Shown here piece after piece: positions 58,501 to 64,000 of a stretch of DNA of 64,000 nt. The notes below the pieces were generated by a model. It made no database searches. It had not been told where the DNA came from and was given only the letters and a program-made list of their open reading frames with translations. The number at the start of each line of letters is the position of its first letter. Position 1 is the stretch's first letter. The position numbers and the translations under genes were made by a program. The DNA comes from Malachius bipustulatus (taxonomy: Eukaryota > Arthropoda > Insecta > Coleoptera > Melyridae). Location of the stretch: positions 744,001-808,000 of the forward strand of contig OU342630.1 in NCBI GenBank assembly GCA_910589415.1, in the 5' to 3' direction.

Positions 58501-59045
58501 GTTAAAAAAAACAGTAAAAGATAGTTGAGGGGACCCATAAAAAAACATAAACAACTTGCGTTTCGTTCCAAGACACGACAAGCCTCGGAGATATGCGGAT
58601 TCACGATTGTGAAATTTAAGTTTGAATAGAGGGAAAACTAGAGAGGTTGGTCGTACTGTCGAGAGTGTGCCGACATATAAGGCGAAAGAGCCGACACCGT
58701 CGCGTGCGAGTTTTAAGTGTTGCATACTGTCGATGATGAGATTTGGAGTGGAAAGTGGGTCAACATTTTCGATTAGACGATGGTTGGGGCGCATGAGTGG
58801 CGTCACCCCAGAAAAACTATAAGTAAGGGTAAGAGGACGCGTTAGATTCATTTTTGGGTCTTAATTCGGGAGATCATGTAGCCTGCCTACAAGTTCGTAA
58901 ATTAGTATTAGTCCCTTGTGTGAGTATATAGATATTATTATGGTGAAGTTGTTTCCGTGAAAGATGCAGTCTTACGTGAGTAATCTTTTGGAATTTAATT
59001 TTGGTCATTATAACTAATGTTCGCTTTCTTGTCTTTACAGACAAG

Positions 59046-59141
59046 GGACGTAGTCTTGGACGTAGTCTTGGACGTAGTCTTGGACGTAGTCTTGGACGTA
59101 GTCTTGGACGTGGGTTTGGACGTAGTTTTGAACGTAGTTTT
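59046..59141 (+). repeat. 12-bp tandem repeat (GGACGTAGTCTT)
   Basis: Five perfect units followed by three diverged ones. The sequence then degrades into a cryptic repeat of TTTGA/TTCCAA/AGTTTT words up to about 59345. In one frame it would encode repeated Asp-Val-Val-Leu. Confidence 0.9.
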
Positions 59142-59345
59142 GAACTTTAGTTTTGATTTACTTTTGAGCTTCAAGTTCTAGAATGATAGGTCCCGACTTC
59201 CAATTTTGATTTTTAACTACTAATTTCCGATTTCCAGTTTTTGATTTCGATCTTTGAATTTCTAAGTTTTAACTTTTGATTCCTGAATTTTAATTTCGAA
59301 CTTCTAGTTCTGAGTTTTGAGTTCCAACTTTCAATTTTCTAATTT
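59142..59345 (+). repeat. Cryptic simple-sequence tract
   Basis: About 200 bp composed of short variations on TTTTGATTT, TTCCAATTTT and AGTTCTGAG. It has no exact period and appears to decay from the tandem repeat before it. Confidence 0.5.
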
Positions 59346-61446
59346 ACACGAAAGTTTACATAAAGATTCGATCATGTGGAGGCTTATGTAGGTACCTACC
59401 TAGGTAGGTACACTAGCCTGTGTGAAAGGTGATATTTGTAGAAGCTTGGAAAAATCAAGAAGAGTGGTGGAGTTTAGTTTGGAGGCATGGAAGGTTTCAT
59501 CAGGCAGAGGTTCTCGCGCTTTGATATTTGGTCGTCCCAAGGTAGCAGGGGGAGCAGTCCAGCTCATCCGGCACCTGGAGCACCAACCAAGGGGTGCTAA
59601 CACCAGTGCAAAGGCAGTTCCAGCAACCATGCCGGCCTAGTCTTTGATCATCGCGCTTAGGTTAGAGGAACCTTAGTTCGTCATTTTTTTTTGAGATGGA
59701 GTTTTGAAGAACAAGGTATGTCTTTATGAGTGAATAAACTTTTGCTATTTTCCGATAATCAAGAAAATTAAATAAATTCAAGTACAGTGTTTAATTGATT
59801 TCATCACCTATGACTTTCTAAGTGAATTTGATTTTTGATAATATGTTATGAACTTTTATTGTGGTCAACAAGTGACTAATGTAATGGTTATGTGTAAAAA
59901 TAATTTATTAAATTTATCGTATGTGTTTAGGATTTCGAGTTGGAGATGATCATTTTCTAAATTAAATTTTGAATTTCAGATTTTGTAGGTAGATACCTGT
60001 TTTTATATTGAAACCTTTGCTTAAGATAAATTTAAATTTTTGAGAAATAATCTCTGATCTAACTCCAAGTTCTATTCAGAATCATACCTATGTGTTATAG
60101 TTTAGAAATTGTTTAATAGAATTTGAGCTTTGGAAGTTTTTATCTGAACTATTGAAATGATATAGGTACCTATCTTGAATTTTAATCATGTAAGTTTGAT
60201 ATCATTGGTAATAAGGTAATATTTATGTTTGAATATTTGAGTCAGGATTACTGATTTTAATTATTAAATTGATTGTTGATATGTAAGATCTATTGGTGAT
60301 TGCCAGTCTATTGTACTGATGATGAAATTGATTTTAATAAATCTTTGTATTAAAATTCAACAATTTTAGAGTTTTGAGTATCAACCCTCCTCATGTTCTT
60401 TTAAATAATTTATTCAATCAGTAGAGTAACATCAAGAATAAGGCGATATATCCTGGTATATTTTGGTGAGGTTTATTAATTTTTGGTTATTGTTTTTAAA
60501 ATTGTTAGGAGTTACTACGGGTCCAGTCTGGTTCGGTGAATGCTGGATTTTCCAGAGGAAGGCCACATTTATCTGTCCCGGGCTGGATGATCACAACGAA
60601 CCTTTTGGTGAAGTTTGGTTTTGGTTTGATACTTTGGAAATTTTAGACGATCACTTTTCAAAATTTAAAGTTTATTTTTCTTTCGACATTTAGAATATTT
60701 GGGTGGGGCATTCGAAATTTGATATGTCCTACTCGACAGGCCAATGTGGCTAATGTTACAAATTTGCCTGGTCACATTGAGATCTGTCAATAGCCACCTC
60801 CTTCCTTTCGGGGTTAAGGTAAGTGAATGATTATTTTTTTTATTGTTCAACTTTTTGAGTGGGAGTAAGCGAGGGGGAGGAAGGCTCCAAGCGGTGCCGT
60901 GACCAGGATAAATCAATCTCCTTATTCTTTTTTCGAAAACTTTCTCAAACTTTGAGAAGAATTAATGAACATGAGGTGTTGGTGTTTTCATAATTTTTGA
61001 GAAAAACTTTTTCAAAATTTAGACAAGTAAAGACAAATACCTTTCTTAGTTGCGTAAAGTTTACAGATGGACTAAAACCAAAAGGTAAGGTTTGAAATTT
61101 TCAACGAAGGACTTCGAGGGAATTCAGACCTGTGGTATTTGAGTTCGTGTTGTTTTCTTTTTGACGTTTCAGCTTTTTAGGTTCCAGCCCAGACGGTGTG
61201 GTAAACCTGAAGATGTGGTTTTCGAGTTCGATAATTTTTTAATTTTTCAGCTTAGGTGGAGTTACAGATAGAATCAGCAACAATCTGATTTTTGAAATTT
61301 TGGTTTTGGATAATTCTGTTAGGTCAGGTCAAGTCAACTAAGAAAAGGAACGACAATTTTCGTTTTCTTTGTTTCAGGTAAAGTTGGTTGAAAAGTCTTG
61401 TTTGAGAATTTTGAGGCAAAAATTTTTTTTGAGATAAATAGTGAAA

Positions 61447-63243
61447 ATGGATTTCATTGAGGAAAATACTACAGTCGGTTTTGAGGTCGTTGATCTCAAG
61501 GTAGATGAGATTAAGTATGAAATTTTGTTAAGAGGAGAAGTTCCACATTGGAACGGAAATTATAGGCGTACCCAATTAAGTCAACTTTTGAGAATAAATG
61601 GAGGAGTCACTGTGACTATCTCTCCTTTCGATTTTAATGAGGATTTGAGTCAAGTTTTGGATTCTATTTTGGATATGACTGAAATATTACACGATGAGGT
61701 AATTATTTCCCCTCAGTCTAATGTAGCTAGGAGATTTTCTTCGAGGTTAACTCATTTGTTAGGAAGAATAGACAGGATGAAGGTCACTTCCGATGTTCAG
61801 ACTGCTAGTCGAGATCAGGTTAGAGCAGATGCTCTACGATTGCGAGACGATTTTAAGAAAAAAATTGTCGGTGAGGTAGTCGGTTCGAGAATAGAAATCC
61901 CACAAAGATCGCAGGCCTCTCTTTTAGATCAAGCATTTGATAGGTTATCTTGTCATAATGCTTCAACTACTCATGAAGATAATCTTCATACGGTTTCGAG
62001 AGTCCCTTCGAATCTTCCAGAAGATCTATCGTTAAGAAGGTTAGGCTTAAGAAGCCATAACACCAATCCGTTTTTAGATTGTGATCAGGTACCCTTTGAC
62101 TATGATAATCAGGCACATTCGAGCAGTTTTGTACCCCCAGTGAGAAATCCATCACCCACTTTCTCACAGTTTAGTCTCAATTCTCAAGTCCCATCCATCC
62201 AGTTAGTGGCGCCTATAGATAAGGTCATCCCGGTGTATAAATGGGGATTATGTTTTACTGGTAAAGAAAAGGGAATTGAAGTTATAAAATTTTTAGAAAG
62301 AGTTCGTGAACTTAGTCAAGCTAGGGGAGTCCCCCTTGATACAGTTTTTAATAGTGCAGTCGATTTATTTAAGGAACCAGCTCTCTCATGGTTCCGAAGT
62401 ATTAAGTATCAGTTGAGGTCTTGGCGAGACTTGGAGGCAAGGATTGGTAATACTTTCATCCCTCCAAATTACGATGAAGAACTCCTAGAAGAGATTCGTT
62501 CCTTTAGGCAAAGGAATAATGAAAATGTTGTTACGTTTATTGCGAATTTAAGGATGAAGTTTTCACATCTTCTTAATCCAATTTCTATTCCGGAACAGTT
62601 GAAGATAGTTAGGAGAAACCTCCTACCCGATTTGAATTCGAAGTTATGTTTGATTGATCTGGTTTCCTATGAGCAGTTAGAATGTCTATGCAGGCAGATC
62701 GCGAAGAATTCGGTGATAATGAGTGGAGTAGAGGGTAAGGTCCGTGTAGGTAGACCCCAAGCAGCACCTGTGGGAACGACAGCTAGGGAAGCGAAGGAAA
62801 TCCCAAAGGTTAGAGTAGAGACCCCTCGTCCACCTCTTCTTCCCCGAAGATTTGCGAATGCCCCAAATCAGTCGATGAATAAGTCAGACCGACCCCCAGT
62901 CAGCTCCTTTTCCTGTTGGAATTGTGACCAGGCGGGTCATTCATTTAATTTTTGTCCACATCCACTTGAGAAATTTTGTTTTTCGTGCGGTTTGAAAGGA
63001 GCAATAGCGCCTTCTTGTCCCCGATGTCATCATTCAGGGAAAGATAAACAGGAAGCAGTTGAGTCCAAGGACGTTAAGAAGGTGGTGGATTGTCCAGAAA
63101 CTCGGGAGTCGAATTTAGGTAAAGAAAGTTCTAAGGCAGATTCAAAAAACGAGTCGGCGAGAGAAGATTTTGGCGCGACTTCCCTCGAGTTTCGAAGACG
63201 CCAACCAGGTCCAGAATCAGGTGCGATTCCGAAGAGACGTTAG
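61447..63243 (+). CDS. Ty3/Gypsy gag
   Basis: 598 aa. I prefer the ATG at 61447 (MDFIEENTTVGFEVVDLKVD) over the GTG six bases upstream. The N-terminal ~250 residues are unassigned. A retrotransposon-gag capsid region follows (WGLCFTGKEKGIEVIKFLER, EPALSWFRSIKYQLRSWRDL, IRSFRQRNNENVVTFIANLR). Near residue 490 is a CCHC knuckle CWNCDQAGHSFNFC, then CFSCGLKGAIAPSC, in which the His is Ala. The tail is charged. The stop at 63241 lies in the pol overlap and a -1 slippery site is present upstream. The frame is intact, so this may be a young copy. Confidence 0.9.
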   Translation: MDFIEENTTVGFEVVDLKVDEIKYEILLRGEVPHWNGNYRRTQLSQLLRINGGVTVTISPFDFNEDLSQVLDSILDMTEILHDEVIISPQSNVARRFSSRLTHLLGRIDRMKVTSDVQTASRDQVRADALRLRDDFKKKIVGEVVGSRIEIPQRSQASLLDQAFDRLSCHNASTTHEDNLHTVSRVPSNLPEDLSLRRLGLRSHNTNPFLDCDQVPFDYDNQAHSSSFVPPVRNPSPTFSQFSLNSQVPSIQLVAPIDKVIPVYKWGLCFTGKEKGIEVIKFLERVRELSQARGVPLDTVFNSAVDLFKEPALSWFRSIKYQLRSWRDLEARIGNTFIPPNYDEELLEEIRSFRQRNNENVVTFIANLRMKFSHLLNPISIPEQLKIVRRNLLPDLNSKLCLIDLVSYEQLECLCRQIAKNSVIMSGVEGKVRVGRPQAAPVGTTAREAKEIPKVRVETPRPPLLPRRFANAPNQSMNKSDRPPVSSFSCWNCDQAGHSFNFCPHPLEKFCFSCGLKGAIAPSCPRCHHSGKDKQEAVESKDVKKVVDCPETRESNLGKESSKADSKNESAREDFGATSLEFRRRQPGPESGAIPKRR

Positions 63244-64000
63244 AATCGAGACAGGTGAACTCGAACCTTTCTAAGCAGATCAGTCCAGTTTTTGAGAGTA
63301 AAGATGCAGATAATAGACCGTATATCTCTATTGAGTTGGAGGGTTTTGAGATTCTAGCTCTAGTTGACACTGGGGCAAATATTTCCATCTTAGGTGCAGG
63401 AACTGAGTCGATTTGGGAACTATTGGAGTCCAATCGAGTAGTTAAAGATAAATTACCGCGAGTGACTGTAGCAAATGGACAGCCACAAACAGTTCTAGGT
63501 ACTGTAGTTTTGCCTATTTGTTTTGAGGATAGGTTGATTGAGTTAGAATTTACAATTATCCCTACTATATCCCACGCTGTTATTTTAGGTTCTGATTTTT
63601 GCAAGCAGGTTGAGTTGGCTATCGATTTTAAAAATCAAGTTTTCGACATTAATGAGATTACAGGAGAGACTCCAAATTTAGGTACTTATCTTGAGGAGTT
63701 GTCAGAGGAACAACAGTTGGTTTTAGATAAAGTGATAAAGCAGTACGAATTACTTGCTTCGAAAGCTCCCGGTCGTACGAGTGAAATTACACATTTCATA
63801 GATACAGGTTCAGCTAGACCCGTGAAGCAGAGGCAGTACCCTCTGTCTCCTGCTATCACAAAATTTTTACATCAAGAAGTAGATTCCATGTTAAGAGATG
63901 GAGTTATAGAGGAAAGTAATTCAGCTTGGTCAAGTCCTGTTTTGATGGTTCCAAAAAGTGACGGTACCTACCGTATGTGTTTTGATGGTCGTAAGATCAA
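63135..64000 (+). CDS. Ty3/Gypsy pol, N-terminal part (protease, RT start), cut by window edge
   Basis: The frame is -1 relative to gag and opens at 63135. An aspartic protease follows with LALVDTGANISIL (DTGA at 63366-63377) and AVILGSDFCKQ, the flap and hydrophobic-Gly motifs. The RT entry region has ITHFIDTGSARPVKQRQYPL, VIEESNSAWSSPVLMVPK and DGTYRMCFDGRK, typical of Ty3/Gypsy. No stops are seen up to 64000. RT catalytic blocks, RNase H and integrase lie outside. Confidence 0.9.
63144..63150 (+). promoter_or_regulatory. Putative -1 ribosomal frameshift site (A AAA AAC)
   Basis: In gag phase the codons are TCA AAA AAC, so the heptamer A AAA AAC sits exactly in the X XXY YYZ register. It lies 10 bases after the last stop in the pol frame (63132-63134) and inside the 109-bp gag-pol overlap. 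A -1 slip here would fuse gag to protease. I did not prove a downstream stem-loop. Confidence 0.8.

Larger units (their letters stand above)
58501..61446 (+). other. Region upstream of the right Gypsy gag (probable LTR and leader)
   Basis: No protein domain is recognisable. ACATATAAGGCG near 58672 is TATA-like. ACGTGAGTAATC near 58973 and TTCTTGTCTTTACAG ending at 59040 look like an intron donor and acceptor 65 bp apart. GCGGTGCCGTGACCAGGATA at about 60892 resembles the primer-site words of the other LTR elements. The LTR edges are not resolved. Open frames at 58483-58851 (minus) and 59400-59640 (both strands) have no family I recognise. Confidence 0.4.

Noticed and set aside
58483..58851. 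122-aa minus-strand open frame and its plus-strand partner at 58622-58822
   Set aside because: No recognisable domain, overlapping frames on both strands, and a position in the probable LTR/leader of the right Gypsy element.
59400..59640. Open frames on both strands of 72 and 76 aa
   Set aside because: Mutual shadows; neither has a family signal or a second copy. Left as unassigned leader.
60885..60912. GCGGTGCCGTGACCAGGATA as the proven primer site of the right Gypsy element
   Set aside because: The preceding bases do not end in a clear LTR CA and no second LTR is available, so it stays a resemblance.
61441..61446. GTG at 61441 as gag start
   Set aside because: A nuclear eukaryotic gene would use the ATG six bases downstream.

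Overview
This 64 kb window looks like insect nuclear DNA made almost entirely of transposable elements. The evidence is AT-rich, intron-poor sequence with Ty3/Gypsy LTR retrotransposons, several insect-type non-LTR retrotransposons, two DD41D mariner-like transposons, a THAP-containing P-like element, a SINE and many foldback (long inverted repeat) elements with TA target duplications. I found no intact host gene, no tRNA or rRNA gene and no CRISPR array. I cannot name the species; nothing suggests bacteria.

Layout. (1) 1-2872: 5' two thirds of a minus-strand, GC-rich non-LTR retrotransposon (ORF1 plus the endonuclease part of ORF2; RT lies off the left edge). It abuts a decapitated Gypsy pol (end of RNase H plus integrase) at 2871-4226. 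(2) 5546-6735: foldback element with CAGGGTG ends. (3) about 8181-11566: a 2.6 kb minus-strand LTR (copy X1) carrying another foldback element. (4) 12087-18030: a complete mag-type Gypsy element with 4-bp target duplication, two near-identical LTRs and one in-frame pol stop. Its gag is split by an intact 1305-bp DD41D mariner. (5) 18120-20600: a short P-like derivative, a pair of nested palindromic elements sharing one centre, and another inverted repeat. (6) 20802-33684: a five-layer nest. A P-like element (31-bp inverted repeat, 8-bp duplication, THAP exon) contains a palindromic TA element, which contains single-ORF non-LTR element B, which contains non-LTR element A, which contains a long-TIR DD41D transposon in the end of A's ORF1. 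(7) 33739-34009: a 5'-truncated non-LTR tail; 34567-35757: a second copy of the foldback at 5546. (8) 37100-56998: a second 2.6 kb LTR (copy X2) inflated to 20 kb by a foldback element, a 3.1 kb solo LTR, a 13.3 kb tandem LTR-gag-LTR-gag-LTR array and a SINE. (9) 57000-61446: mostly unassigned AT-rich sequence with a palindrome-rich patch and a 12-bp tandem repeat. (10) 61447-64000: start of a Gypsy element with gag, an A AAA AAC slippery site, protease and the beginning of RT, cut by the right edge.

The genes are those of selfish elements. The autonomous-looking functions are one full-length DD41D transposase, one Gypsy gag-pol start at the right edge, and otherwise broken copies. The most unusual items are the gag-only large-LTR element present as a tandem array, the P-like family with symmetrical subterminal TGACGTCA boxes, the LTR ends carrying repeated primer-binding-site-like units, and the group of foldback elements sharing CAGGGTG termini with a DD41D transposon. 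Insertion boundaries were read by eye from target-site duplications and inverted repeats.
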